64,000 nucleotides of DNA from Sulfitobacter sp. DFL-14 (GTDB lineage: Bacteria; Pseudomonadota; Alphaproteobacteria; Rhodobacterales; Rhodobacteraceae), in the NCBI RefSeq assembly GCF_003335585.1, contig NZ_QBFD01000012.1, forward strand, positions 1 to 64,000, read 5' to 3'. Below, piece by piece: positions 53,947 through 63,494 of this stretch (its first letter is position 1; the number at the start of each line of letters is the position of its first letter). The notes beneath the pieces are model-generated. The model ran no database searches and was not told where the DNA came from. It saw nothing but the letters and a program-made list of their open reading frames with translations. Both the position numbers and the translations under genes were made by a program.

Positions 53947-56658
53947 TTAAGACACCGCCGTCTTGCCCGGATTTCCGGTTTCCTGCACCAGAACGCTCTG
54001 CGGCAGGCTGACCCTGAAGGCGGCTCCGCTTTCGATCGGCAGATAGATCACCTGCCCGCCGAGCCGCGACATGATCTCCTGACAGATGGCAAGGCCAAGG
54101 CCCACGCCCTCGGCCTCTTCCCCGCTGATCCGAAAGAACTTTTCGAAGATGACCGATTGCACGTCCGCGTCGATCCCGCTGCCGTTGTCGACAAAGTCGA
54201 TCCACAGGCCCCCGGCATGGCGGCTGGTGCGGATGGTCAGCGCAGGTTCTGCGGCGTCGCAGTATTTGCGCGCGTTGGAGACAAGGTTGATGAAGACCTG
54301 CACCAGACGGTCGACATCGGTGTGCAGCACGATATCGGGCGCTTCGGTTTCACGCCGCACCGCCAGCGCAGGCCCTGCCCCGGCCAGCGCCGTTGTCACA
54401 GCGCGATCCATGATGTCGCTCAGCCTGTCTTGCCCCATGCGCAGGGTCACCTGCCCGTTTTCCAGCACCGAAAGGTCCAGAAGTTCGTCCAGCAAACGGG
54501 TCAGGCGCAGGGTCTCCGAATGGATGATGGAGGCATAGCGCGTCTTGTCGGCCTCCGAGAGTTTGCCCGCATCGCGCAGGATTTCGGAAAACGACCGGAT
54601 CGAGGTCATCGGCGTGCGCAGCTCATGGCTGATCTGGCTGAGGAAACCATCCTTTTGCAGGGAAAGCTGGGTCAGCTTTTCATTGGCGCTGCGCAGCTTG
54701 GCCGCGGTTTCGGTCAATTCGCGGGATTTCTGCTCAAGCTGGTTGGAATATTCCAGCATCTGGGCGGATTCGTCCGCCACCGCCAGCAGGTCCTGCACCG
54801 AGACAGAGGTGCCGCCGACGATCTGGCTGACCATGGCATGGGCCGTCGCGGCCCCGACGGAACCTGCCAGCTCCCGCTCCAGCGCCTGCACAAAGGCAGG
54901 TGTCGGTTCCGGAAGGCCGCCGGTAATGCCCTGGGCTTCGGCCGCGGCCCGGAAGAAGGCCTGCGCCTCGGGCGCGCCGAGGATACGCTGCGCCATGATC
55001 ATCAGGTCCTCGCTGCCCGCCACGGAGGCGGTCCAGTTGCGCGCCGGGCCGGAATGTTCCAGCACGTTCACGAACTGTGCGCCCTGAAGACGTTCGATCG
55101 GGTCGGGAAAGCTGACAATGGAGACCGCGACGAAGGCCAGTGCGTTCAGCGACAGCGACCAGACCACCGCATGCACCGTCGGGTCCAGCCCCGATATCCC
55201 GAACAGCGCCTGCGGCCGCAGCCAGCTTTGCCCCCAGAGGCCTTGGGTAAAGATCTCTGCCGACAGCGCGGCCCCGACGCCGAAACTGGGCAGGAGCATG
55301 GTGAACACCCAGATGGCAAAGCCGATCCCGAGACCGCAAAGCGCGCCCGACCGCGTGGCACCGCGCCAGAATATTCCCCCCAGAAGCGCCGGCAGGAACT
55401 GCGCCACCCCGCCGAAAGAGATCGTGCCGATGGCGGCAAGTGCCGCACTGCCGCCGGAGATGCGGTAATAAAGCACGCCAAGCGCGATGATCAGCAGGAT
55501 CGACAGCCGCCGCGCCAGCAGGACCACCTGCCTGACATCGCCCGATTGCACCGCGCTGCCATGCCGGGTGCTGAGCCAGATCGGCATCACGATATGGTTC
55601 GACACCATGGTGGAGAGGGCCAGCGTGGCCACGATCACCATCGAGGTGGCCGATGAAAATCCACCGAGGAAAGACAGCATCGCCAGCCCGTTCTGCCCCT
55701 GGCTCAGCGGCAGGCTGAGCACAAAGAGATCAGGGTTGGAACCGGGCGGCATCAGGTCCAGCCCCACCACCGCGATGGGCACCACAAAGAGACTCATCAA
55801 CATCAGGTAAAGCGGAAAGGCCCAGGAGGCGATCTGCAGATGCCGCTCCTCGTCATTCTCGACCACCATGACCTGAAACATGCGCGGCAGGCAGACAAAG
55901 GCCGCCGCCGACAGGAGCGTCAGCGTGGCCCAGCGTCCGCCCTGCACCTGCCATTCCCCAATGGCCGAGGCATCGACCCGTGCCAGCGTCTGCTCCACCC
56001 CGCCGCCAAGTCCCCAGACCACAAAGATACCCACCGCCAGCGAGGCCACCAGCTTGACAATGGCCTCCACCGCGATGGCGATCACCACGCCGTGGTGGCG
56101 TTCGTTCACATTCAGGTTCCTTGTGCCGAAAAGCACGGTGAACAGCGCCAGCCCCGCCGCCACCCACAGGGCCGCGCTGACCGGGTTATAGCTGCTGCCA
56201 TCGCCATTGGCCGCGAAGATCGACAGCGACAGGACCACCGACTGCAATTGCAGCGCAATGTACGGGGTGACACCGATCACCGCCATGAGGGTCACGATGA
56301 TCGCCAGGCTGTTGGACTTGCCATAGCGGCTTGAGATCAGGTCGGCGATGGAGGTGACCCGCTGGCTGCGCCCGATCCGCACCAGCCGGCGCAGGCCCCA
56401 CCACCAGCCGATCATCACCAGACTGGGGCCAAGATAGATGGTGACATATTCCAGCCCCGAGCGCGCCGCATAGCCGACGGCACCGTAAAACGTCCAGGCG
56501 GTGCAGTAGATTGACAGCGACAGCGTATAGACCAGCGGAGAACGCAGCAGCGCGCCGCCCTTGCCCCGCAGCGCTGCGCGCTCTGCCAGGAAGGCGACAA
56601 GGAACAAGCCGGCCACATAGGCCAGGCAGACAACGACAAGTTCGTTCAGTGCCACCAT
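53947..56658 (-). CDS. Sodium:solute symporter-fused sensor histidine kinase (CbrA/CrbS-like)
   Basis: A 903-aa membrane kinase. The first roughly 500 residues are a SSS/PutP-type transporter domain with about 13 helices; a STAC-like linker and coiled coil (about 570-665) lead to the HisKA domain with His-678 in SHELRTPMTS, and an HATPase domain with NLVSNARKYCD, DNGSGID and GVGLGLAI boxes. Such kinases couple nutrient transport or sensing to signalling. The gene starts with ATG overlapping the stop of the small membrane gene (TGATG). The open frame to 56844 is not used. Confidence 0.93.
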   Translation of the reverse strand: MVALNELVVVCLAYVAGLFLVAFLAERAALRGKGGALLRSPLVYTLSLSIYCTAWTFYGAVGYAARSGLEYVTIYLGPSLVMIGWWWGLRRLVRIGRSQRVTSIADLISSRYGKSNSLAIIVTLMAVIGVTPYIALQLQSVVLSLSIFAANGDGSSYNPVSAALWVAAGLALFTVLFGTRNLNVNERHHGVVIAIAVEAIVKLVASLAVGIFVVWGLGGGVEQTLARVDASAIGEWQVQGGRWATLTLLSAAAFVCLPRMFQVMVVENDEERHLQIASWAFPLYLMLMSLFVVPIAVVGLDLMPPGSNPDLFVLSLPLSQGQNGLAMLSFLGGFSSATSMVIVATLALSTMVSNHIVMPIWLSTRHGSAVQSGDVRQVVLLARRLSILLIIALGVLYYRISGGSAALAAIGTISFGGVAQFLPALLGGIFWRGATRSGALCGLGIGFAIWVFTMLLPSFGVGAALSAEIFTQGLWGQSWLRPQALFGISGLDPTVHAVVWSLSLNALAFVAVSIVSFPDPIERLQGAQFVNVLEHSGPARNWTASVAGSEDLMIMAQRILGAPEAQAFFRAAAEAQGITGGLPEPTPAFVQALERELAGSVGAATAHAMVSQIVGGTSVSVQDLLAVADESAQMLEYSNQLEQKSRELTETAAKLRSANEKLTQLSLQKDGFLSQISHELRTPMTSIRSFSEILRDAGKLSEADKTRYASIIHSETLRLTRLLDELLDLSVLENGQVTLRMGQDRLSDIMDRAVTTALAGAGPALAVRRETEAPDIVLHTDVDRLVQVFINLVSNARKYCDAAEPALTIRTSRHAGGLWIDFVDNGSGIDADVQSVIFEKFFRISGEEAEGVGLGLAICQEIMSRLGGQVIYLPIESGAAFRVSLPQSVLVQETGNPGKTAVS

Positions 56659-56939
56659 CAGCGCGGCCGGGGCGGATCGTCCGCGCCATCCTCTGCGGCG
56701 CCCCGCCCGGTGCGCCACCACAGGGCCAGCGCCCCGAGGATCAGCACCACCCAGACCCCGAAGAGATAGCGCAGGGCGGAGGACATCGGGATCGTCGCGC
56801 CCTGCCCGTCGCCCGGCACCGCCCAGAGCAGCGGCACCATCCACAGGGCCAGCCCCACGAAAGGCAACAGGCGCACGGCATCCATCGCCCGGCGCATCCG
56901 GTAGCTGCGCCGTTCAAGAAACAGGCGTCGCGCGGGCAT
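56658..56939 (-). CDS. Small membrane protein upstream of the sensor kinase
   Basis: A 93-aa protein with two hydrophobic helices (about residues 21-42 and 56-75) and basic ends. Its stop overlaps the kinase start, so it is translationally coupled and may be an accessory subunit of the transporter domain, as small proteins are for some SSS carriers. Not identified by family. Confidence 0.7.
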   Translation of the reverse strand: MPARRLFLERRSYRMRRAMDAVRLLPFVGLALWMVPLLWAVPGDGQGATIPMSSALRYLFGVWVVLILGALALWWRTGRGAAEDGADDPPRPR

Positions 56940-56947
56940 CCCGGCCC

Positions 56948-57319
56948 TCAGGCAGAGGCCGTCAGTTCGCGCACGGCCTCCAGCATCTCGGCATTGGAAA
57001 AGGGTTTGGTCATGAATTTGCTCACCCCGGCCTTGCGGGCCATTTCGCGGTCGCGGCTCTGACCGCGGGCGGTCAGCATCATCACCGGCAGATCGGCAAA
57101 GGCCGGATCGGCCCGCAGATCATGCAATATCTCGAACCCGCTGCGGCCCGGCAACATCACATCCAGCAAAACCAGATCCGGGCGGGCCTTGCGGATCACC
57201 TCCACCGCGTTCAGCCCGTTTGCCAATGTCTCCACCCGCCATCCGTCATTCGACAGGACAAAGCGGATCGCTTCGGCGATGTTCAGCTCGTCCTCCACCA
57301 AAACGACATGTTTGCTCAT
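56948..57319 (-). CDS. Single-domain response regulator
   Basis: A 123-aa receiver domain with no output domain. The acidic pocket is E9-D10-E11, phosphoacceptor Asp-53 (LLDVMLPG), Thr-83 and Lys-105 (TKPF). It ends 8 bases before the small membrane gene and lies in the same operon as the kinase, its likely partner. The signal must pass on by protein contact. The frame extends to 57517 but the receiver starts at 57319. Confidence 0.93.
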   Translation of the reverse strand: MSKHVVLVEDELNIAEAIRFVLSNDGWRVETLANGLNAVEVIRKARPDLVLLDVMLPGRSGFEILHDLRADPAFADLPVMMLTARGQSRDREMARKAGVSKFMTKPFSNAEMLEAVRELTASA

Positions 57320-57464
57320 GCGTGGTTTTCCCTCCCCATGCGGCCTGTTGCGGCCGCGCTTCAACATGCACCGGAAGATGCGACCTGTCAAAGCTCCGAA
57401 TTTGCTTGCGACCGCAAAGGTTTGAGGGACAGGGCCAGGGGCGCATGCCGCGGTTGCGCCAGGC

Positions 57465-58760
57465 TCAGGCCCCGGCGCTGAGGATCGACGGTTCGCGCCG
57501 GGCGCTGCAGTTCTCATGCGGGCAGACCCGGCAGGTTGCCCCCACCGGAACCCCGAATGTGCCGCCTTCCGGCACCGGCAGCAGCAGCATCATGGCATGT
57601 ACCAGCGGCGGGGCGTTGTAGCCCTGCGGCGTCACCGGTTCGCTGACCGCATAGCACTGGAACTGCGCCTGCGCCCGGCCCAGCTGGCTGACCCGTTGCG
57701 CGATGATCGTGCCCGGTTGTCCAAGCGCCGCAAACAGGGGCCAAAGCGGGCAGCAGGCACCGTGGCGCGGCACCGAAAAACCATCCACCGTCTTGCGAAA
57801 GGTGACCGTGCCGGAGCGGTCGCAGACGATCATCCCGGCCTCAAGCTCCGGCAGCGCGGCAAGTCTGCGCAGCACCCGCCCGACGGGCTGATCCAGCGCG
57901 CGCGCAAGCGCAACCGGATCCACCCCCGAGACCGCAAGGGCGGCGCGCAGACGGGCAAGGGGCAATTGTGCGGCATCCCGCGCAATCTGGCGCAGGACGA
58001 TACGGGCGATGAAATGCGCGGCAGGCGAGCGCAGGACAGGATCGTCCGCCAGCATCCCACTGATCAGCGCATCGGTGTCGGCGGCGCCCTCAAGCATCTC
58101 GAAACTGAAATCGCGCGCAGAGAGGAAAGCCTCCACCTCCTCCTGCGGGGAACTGGCGGCATCCTCCGCCCCGGGTTCCGCATCAAGATAGGCCACCAGA
58201 TTCTGCGCGCTGGCAGACAGCCGGTCGCTGTCCTCGTTCAGGTTGGCATGAAACCGGTCGCGCCATTCCGGTTGCAGCGTCTTGGTCTCTGCCAGGATCG
58301 AGGCGGTGGAGCGGATCGCGGCAGCCGTCGTCAGAAGCTCGTGGATGGAGGCCGCCAGATGCGGGTCATGGCCCAGCCTGTCGGTCAGTGCCTCTACCGT
58401 GGTCTCCAGCGCGTCGAGGCGGCGGCGGGTGCCAGCCAGCACATCGGCCCAGCCGGGAAACCGCCCGGCGAATTCGTCGGCGCGGCCCGCTTCCGCCCCG
58501 TTCAACCCGGCCTCATGGGCCGCCTCGCGCAGGGCGGCGACCAGCGTCGCTTCGGCCCCTTCGGTCAGGGTTTGCGGCTCCACCTCAAGGGCGGCGGCGA
58601 TGTCCAGCAGCAGCTTGCCGCCGATTCTGCGCTTGTTGTGTTCGATCAGGTTCAGGTAGCTGGCGGAGATCCCGATGGCGCGCGCCAGGTCGGCCTGCTT
58701 GAGCGATGCCATGATCCGCCTTTCGCGGATCCGGCTGCCGGTCAGCGCCTCACGCGCCAT
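57465..58760 (-). CDS. XRE-family short-chain fatty acyl transcriptional regulator (ScfR/RamB-like)
   Basis: A 431-aa regulator. It has an N-terminal HTH (about residues 8-62, LKQADLARAIGISASYLNLIEHNKRRIG), a long helical middle, and a C-terminal DUF2083-type domain with several cysteines (CRVCPHENCS near the end). Relatives bind short-chain acyl-CoA and control acetate, propionate or glyoxylate genes. It heads the kinase operon and is divergent from the ABC transporter at 58988, so both may be its targets. Confidence 0.9.
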   Translation of the reverse strand: MAREALTGSRIRERRIMASLKQADLARAIGISASYLNLIEHNKRRIGGKLLLDIAAALEVEPQTLTEGAEATLVAALREAAHEAGLNGAEAGRADEFAGRFPGWADVLAGTRRRLDALETTVEALTDRLGHDPHLAASIHELLTTAAAIRSTASILAETKTLQPEWRDRFHANLNEDSDRLSASAQNLVAYLDAEPGAEDAASSPQEEVEAFLSARDFSFEMLEGAADTDALISGMLADDPVLRSPAAHFIARIVLRQIARDAAQLPLARLRAALAVSGVDPVALARALDQPVGRVLRRLAALPELEAGMIVCDRSGTVTFRKTVDGFSVPRHGACCPLWPLFAALGQPGTIIAQRVSQLGRAQAQFQCYAVSEPVTPQGYNAPPLVHAMMLLLPVPEGGTFGVPVGATCRVCPHENCSARREPSILSAGA

Positions 58761-58810
58761 GGCAAAAACATCCGGTAAAACTGTGCAATTTCAACGTGTT
58801 TCTGCGCTGC

Positions 58811-58860
58811 AATATCATGATATTTACAATCTCGATAAACTCATTGCGAATATATTTACA
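58811..58860. promoter_or_regulatory. AT-rich divergent promoter region with palindrome and phased direct repeats
   Basis: AATATCATGATATT (58811-58824) is a perfect 14-bp palindrome. ATATTTACA occurs at 58820-58828 and 58852-58860, 32 bases apart, about three helical turns, on the same face. The stretch from 58790 to 58880 is clearly AT-rich against the GC-rich surroundings. It separates the ScfR-type regulator and the binding-protein gene. Confidence 0.5.
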
Positions 58861-58987
58861 GGATTATGCAGAATTTAAAAGGACTTATTGATGGGTTTCA
58901 CAAGCCGGGTGATAAAGAATTTGCACAATAGTGCCGCGTGTGTCGGACGGAGGAAGCCGGCATGCGTTTACAAATCGGGAGGAATTC

Positions 58988-60334
58988 ATGTCATTTTCGA
59001 AACTGACACGTCGTGGTCTGATCAAAACCAGCGCCGTGGCCGGTGCAGGTCTTGCGCTGCCCACCTATCTGCGTGCTGACGCCCATTCCGGGTTCACCAA
59101 TGCGCCCACCGGCGACACCGTCACATTCGGCTTCAACGTGCCGCAGACCGGCCCCTATGCCGAAGAGGGCCTTGACGAGCTGCGCGCCCAGGAGCTGGCT
59201 GTCCAGCACCTGAACGGCGAAGGCGACGGCGGGATGATGAACACTTTCAGCTCCAAGGCGCTGAAGGGGAACGGCATTATGGGCAAGAAGGTCACATTCG
59301 TGACCGGCGACACCCAGACCAAATCGGACGCCGCCCGCGCATCCGCCAAGGCGATGATTGAAAAAGACGGCGCCATCATGATCAACGGCGGCTCGTCCTC
59401 GGGCGTGGCTGTTGCGGTTCAGGGTCTCTGCCAGGAAGCGGGCGTGATCTTCATGGCCGGTCTTACCCACTCCAACGACACCACCGGCAAGGACAAGAAA
59501 GCCAACGGTTTCCGTCACTTCTTCAACGCCTATATGTCCGGCGCCGCCCTGGCGCCCGTGCTGGCGAAGGAATACGGCAAGGACCGCCGGGCCTATCACC
59601 TGACAGCCGATTACACCTGGGGCTGGACGCAGCAGGAATCCATGGCCGCCGCCACCGAGGCGATGGGCTGGGAAACCGTCAACAACGTGCTGACGCCGCT
59701 GGCCAGCACCGACTTCTCGTCCTACATCGCGCCGGTGCTGAACTCGGGCGCCGATGTTCTGGTTCTGAACCACTACGGCGGGAACATGGTGAACTCGCTG
59801 ACCAACGCGGTGCAGTTCGACCTGCTGAACAAGGAAGTGAACGGCAAGAAGTTCGAAATCGTCGTGCCGCTCTACTCTGAACTGATGGCCGCAGGTGCGG
59901 GCAAGAACGTGCAGGGCGTGATCGGGTCGATGAACTGGAACTGGCAGCTTCAGGATGAAGGCTCCAAGGCCTTTACCAAGTCCTTTGGCGAAAAATATGG
60001 CCGTCCGCCCTCGAACTCCGCGCATACCTGCTACGTGCAGACGCTGCTTTATGCGGATGCGGTCGAACGTGCCGGGTCGTTCAACCCCTGCGCGGTTGCC
60101 GAAGCGCTCGAAGATTTCGACTTCGACGGCATGGGCAACGGTCCGACCACCTATCGCGGTGCCGACCACCAGTGTTTCAAGGACGTGCTAGTCATGAAGG
60201 GGACCGAGAACCCGTCCAATGAGTACGACACGCTGGAAATCGTCGAAGTCACGCCGCGCGCGCAGGTCGAGTATGAACCCGACCACCCGATGTTCGCCGG
60301 TGGCGACCTGGGCGAATGCAACCCGGGCGCCTGA
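58988..60334 (+). CDS. Branched-chain-amino-acid-type ABC transporter substrate-binding protein, Tat-exported
   Basis: A 448-aa type I periplasmic binding protein (Leu/Ile/Val-binding family). The signal peptide is twin-arginine: TRRGLIK at residues 7-13, a hydrophobic core and an ADA cleavage site near 32. The ligand-binding fold begins with VTFGFNVPQTGPYAEEGLDEL, and the GSSSGVAVAVQ loop is intact. Ligand may be an amino acid, amide or urea-like compound. GGGAGG sits 6 bases before the ATG. First gene of SBP-livH-livM-livG-livF. Confidence 0.92.
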   Translation: MSFSKLTRRGLIKTSAVAGAGLALPTYLRADAHSGFTNAPTGDTVTFGFNVPQTGPYAEEGLDELRAQELAVQHLNGEGDGGMMNTFSSKALKGNGIMGKKVTFVTGDTQTKSDAARASAKAMIEKDGAIMINGGSSSGVAVAVQGLCQEAGVIFMAGLTHSNDTTGKDKKANGFRHFFNAYMSGAALAPVLAKEYGKDRRAYHLTADYTWGWTQQESMAAATEAMGWETVNNVLTPLASTDFSSYIAPVLNSGADVLVLNHYGGNMVNSLTNAVQFDLLNKEVNGKKFEIVVPLYSELMAAGAGKNVQGVIGSMNWNWQLQDEGSKAFTKSFGEKYGRPPSNSAHTCYVQTLLYADAVERAGSFNPCAVAEALEDFDFDGMGNGPTTYRGADHQCFKDVLVMKGTENPSNEYDTLEIVEVTPRAQVEYEPDHPMFAGGDLGECNPGA

Positions 60335-60347
60335 GCCGGACCTACCA

Positions 60348-60373
60348 GGAGGGCGGGACAATCCCCGCCCTTC
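60348..60373 (+). terminator. Intercistronic stem-loop between SBP and livH
   Basis: GGGCGGG (60351-60357) pairs with CCCGCCC (60364-60370), followed by TTCCCTCTT. It lies 16 bases after the SBP stop and may partly terminate or protect the 3' end so that SBP is made in excess. Confidence 0.6.
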
Positions 60374-60438
60374 CCTCTTAAACGACCCGCCAGCCCCGGT
60401 TTCGACCGGCGGCTGCGCGCATACCTCGGGTGGGGATC

Positions 60439-61467
60439 ATGGACGCTATCCTTCTTCAAATTCTTAATGGTCTCGACAAGGGGTCGGCCTATGCGCTGAT
60501 CGCCCTGGGGCTGACACTGATCTTTGGCACATTGGGCGTGGTCAACTTTGCCCATGGCGCCCTGTTCATGATCGGTGCCTTCTGTTCGGTGACGCTGCAA
60601 AAGATCCTGACAATCAGCACCATCAGCATCGACGAGACGCAGAAGGATTTCCTTGGCCGTCCGCTGGAGGTGAAAACCCCGATCATGGAGAACTGGTTCG
60701 GCCCCGAGATCGGCGGGCTGATCATCGACTGGTCGGTGCCTCTGGCGATCCTCTTTGCCATCCCGGTGATGCTGGTGATCGGCTATGTGATGGAACGCGG
60801 GCTGATCAAGCATTTCTACAAACGCCCCCATGCCGACCAGATCCTGGTGACCTTTGGCCTTGCCATCGTGCTGCAGGAGGTCATCAAGTATTTCTACGGT
60901 GCCAACCCGATCCCCACGCCTGCGCCCGACGCCTTCCGCGGCAGTTTCGACTTCGGCGCCCTGCTGGGGCTGGATACAGCACTTGCCTATCCCTATTGGC
61001 GGCTGGTCTACTTTGCCTTCTCGGCGGTGATCATCGGGGCCGTCTTTGCCTTTCTGCAATTCACCACCTTCGGCATGGTCGTCCGCGCCGGCATGGCGGA
61101 CCGCGAAACCGTGGGCCTGCTGGGCATCGACATCGACCGCCGCTTTACCATCATGTTCGGTATCGCCGCCGCCGTCGCGGGCCTCGCGGGTGTCATGTAT
61201 GCGCCGATCAATTCGCCCAATTACCACATGGGCATGGATTTCCTCGTGCTCAGCTTCGTCGTGGTGGTCGTGGGGGGCATGGGCTCCCTGCCCGGCGCGG
61301 TGCTGGCCGGCTTCATGCTGGGCATCCTGGAATCCTTTGCCTCGATGAACGAGATCAAGGCAATCCTGCCCGGCATCGACCAGATCATCATCTATGTGGT
61401 GGCAATCATCATCTTGCTGACACGTCCCCGAGGCCTGATGGGCCGCAAGGGCGTGATGGAGGAATAA
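60439..61467 (+). CDS. livH: ABC transporter permease, LivH type
   Basis: A 342-aa permease with about eight helices; ALIALGLTLIFGTLGVVNFAHGAL is the LivH signature, and VVVVGGMGSLPGAVLAG is near the C-terminal ATPase-contact loop. An in-frame GTG lies at 60430; the ATG at 60439 is preferred. A roughly 20-residue insertion around 55-75 (IDETQKDFLGRPLEV) is notable. It partners LivM. Confidence 0.92.
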   Translation: MDAILLQILNGLDKGSAYALIALGLTLIFGTLGVVNFAHGALFMIGAFCSVTLQKILTISTISIDETQKDFLGRPLEVKTPIMENWFGPEIGGLIIDWSVPLAILFAIPVMLVIGYVMERGLIKHFYKRPHADQILVTFGLAIVLQEVIKYFYGANPIPTPAPDAFRGSFDFGALLGLDTALAYPYWRLVYFAFSAVIIGAVFAFLQFTTFGMVVRAGMADRETVGLLGIDIDRRFTIMFGIAAAVAGLAGVMYAPINSPNYHMGMDFLVLSFVVVVVGGMGSLPGAVLAGFMLGILESFASMNEIKAILPGIDQIIIYVVAIIILLTRPRGLMGRKGVMEE

Positions 61468-61470
61468 GAC

Positions 61471-62679
61471 ATGTTCGGCACCGCAAAAAGAGACACCGCC
61501 CTGTTGATCATCGTCGCCATCCTGACGCTTTTCGCACCCTTCCTGCTCAACCCCTTCCCGGCGGGATCGGCCATGGCGCAATTCAACGCAGGCTATCCCG
61601 ACCTGATGCAGCGCTTTGTGATCTTCGGCATCTTCGCCATCGGGTTCAACATCCTGTTCGGCCTTACCGGCTATCTCAGCTTTGGTCACGCGGCCTTTCT
61701 CGGGGTGGGTTCCTATGCCGTGGTCTGGATGTACAAGCTGCTGGATTACAACATCATCTGGGGGCTGCCGCTGGCGATCGTGATTTCGGGCGTCTTTGCC
61801 CTGATGATCGGCTTCATCTCGCTGCGCCGGTCCGGGATCTACTTTTCGATCCTCACGCTGGCCTTTGCACAGATGATGTTCGCGATCAGCTACTCTGACC
61901 TTCTGGGCCGCTTCTTTGGCACCACCATCACCAATGGCGAAACCGGCTTGCAGGTCTATCGTTCCGACCCGCAGGTCCTGATCGACAGCTGGGAAAGCGT
62001 GCCGCACCTGCTGGGTCTGGTCGAGATGCGCAGCACCTATACCATGCGCCTGGGCGACTGGTCCTTCGACTTCAACGCCGGCTACTACTTCTGCGCGGTG
62101 ATCATGCTGCTGACCTTCTACCTTGCCATCCGCATCTTCCGCTCGCCTTTTGGCATGATGCTGCGGGCGGTGAAGTCAAACCAGCAAAGGATGAACTATA
62201 CCGGCCTGAACACCCGTCCCTATGCGCTGGCCGCCTTCGTGATCTCGGGCATGTACGCCGGGCTGGCCGGTGGGCTGATGGCCGCGATGGACCCGCTTGC
62301 CGGGGCCGAGCGGATGCAATGGACCGCCTCGGGCGAGGTTGTGCTGATGACAATCCTGGGCGGCGCGGGCACCCTGATCGGCCCGGTGCTGGGCGCCGGT
62401 TTCATCAAGTACTTCGAAAACATCTTCTCCAAGATCAACGACAACGTGCTGCACAGCTGGTTTGCCTTCCTGCCGGACGGCATCGAGGATTTCATGGTGG
62501 TCATCGTGCACCCCTTTGTCGGCAAGGGCTGGCACCTGACCCTCGGGCTGATGTTCATGCTGGTCGTGATCTTCCTGCCCGGCGGCCTTGTGGAGGGCGG
62601 CCAGCGCATCGCGCGGCTGTTCCGCCGCAAAAATGCCAGGAACGACGCGCCTGACGGCTCCAAGACACCTGCGGAATAA
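61471..62679 (+). CDS. livM: ABC transporter permease, LivM type
   Basis: A 402-aa permease with about ten helices. [24 protein letters not shown] and [13 protein letters not shown] are family signatures. It begins 3 bases after livH. Length is somewhat above average, with an added periplasmic loop (about residues 155-190) and a basic tail. Confidence 0.92.
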   Translation: MFGTAKRDTALLIIVAILTLFAPFLLNPFPAGSAMAQFNAGYPDLMQRFVIFGIFAIGFNILFGLTGYLSFGHAAFLGVGSYAVVWMYKLLDYNIIWGLPLAIVISGVFALMIGFISLRRSGIYFSILTLAFAQMMFAISYSDLLGRFFGTTITNGETGLQVYRSDPQVLIDSWESVPHLLGLVEMRSTYTMRLGDWSFDFNAGYYFCAVIMLLTFYLAIRIFRSPFGMMLRAVKSNQQRMNYTGLNTRPYALAAFVISGMYAGLAGGLMAAMDPLAGAERMQWTASGEVVLMTILGGAGTLIGPVLGAGFIKYFENIFSKINDNVLHSWFAFLPDGIEDFMVVIVHPFVGKGWHLTLGLMFMLVVIFLPGGLVEGGQRIARLFRRKNARNDAPDGSKTPAE

Positions 62680-62690
62680 GGACCGACACA

Positions 62691-63455
62691 ATGGCAATTC
62701 TCGAAGTCAAGAACGTGGGCAAACGCTTTGGCGGTCTGCAGGCCCTGAACAACGTGAACCTGAGCGTGGCGGAAAACTCCTGCCATGCGATCATCGGGCC
62801 CAACGGTGCGGGCAAATCCACCCTGCTGAACTGCCTGGTGGGCAAGCTGATCCCGGATACCGGGTCCGTCATGTTCGACGGGCAATCGGTGCTGGGGCGA
62901 AAACCCTATGAGATCAACCAGATGGGCATCTCCCGGGTGTTCCAGACGCCGGAAATCTTTGGCGATCTGACGGTGATGGAAAACATGATGATCCCCTGTT
63001 TCGCCAAACGCGACGGCGCATTCGAACTGAACGCCATCACATCGGTGACCAGCCAGCGCGACGTCGTCGAAAAGGCGGAGCATATGCTGGAGGACATGAA
63101 CCTGATCGACAAGCGCGGGATGCATGCCGCCTCCATGTCGCGGGGCGACAAGCGCAGGCTTGAGATTGCCATGTGCCTGGCGCAGGACCCCCGCCTGCTG
63201 CTGCTGGATGAGCCCACGGCGGGCATGGCGCGGGCCGATACCAACAACACCATCGACCTGCTGAAACGCATCAAGGACGAGCGCGACATCACCATCGCGA
63301 TCATCGAACACGACATGCATGTGGTGTTCTCCCTGGCCGAGCGGATCACCGTGCTGGCGCAGGGCACCCCGCTGGTCGAAGACACGCCTGAAAAGATCAA
63401 GGGACATCCCAAGGTCCGCGAAGCCTATCTGGGTGAATCCCAGGATGCCGCATAG
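62691..63455 (+). CDS. livG: ABC transporter ATP-binding protein, LivG type
   Basis: A 254-aa ATPase. Walker A is GPNGAGKS at residues 36-43, Walker B LLLLDEPTAGM, and the switch His lies in IIEHDMHVVF. The signature sequence is SRGDKRRLEIA, where LSYGEQ is usual in LivG, so this loop is atypical. It starts 11 bases after livM with a good ribosome-binding site. Confidence 0.93.
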   Translation: MAILEVKNVGKRFGGLQALNNVNLSVAENSCHAIIGPNGAGKSTLLNCLVGKLIPDTGSVMFDGQSVLGRKPYEINQMGISRVFQTPEIFGDLTVMENMMIPCFAKRDGAFELNAITSVTSQRDVVEKAEHMLEDMNLIDKRGMHAASMSRGDKRRLEIAMCLAQDPRLLLLDEPTAGMARADTNNTIDLLKRIKDERDITIAIIEHDMHVVFSLAERITVLAQGTPLVEDTPEKIKGHPKVREAYLGESQDAA

Positions 63456-63494
63456 ACCGGGCTTGCCCCACCCGACCGCCAAAGGACAGGTTTC

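Noticed and set aside
60151..62007. Long minus-strand open frame opposite the liv genes.
   Set aside because: His/Asp/Gln-rich low-complexity product antisense to clear permease genes.
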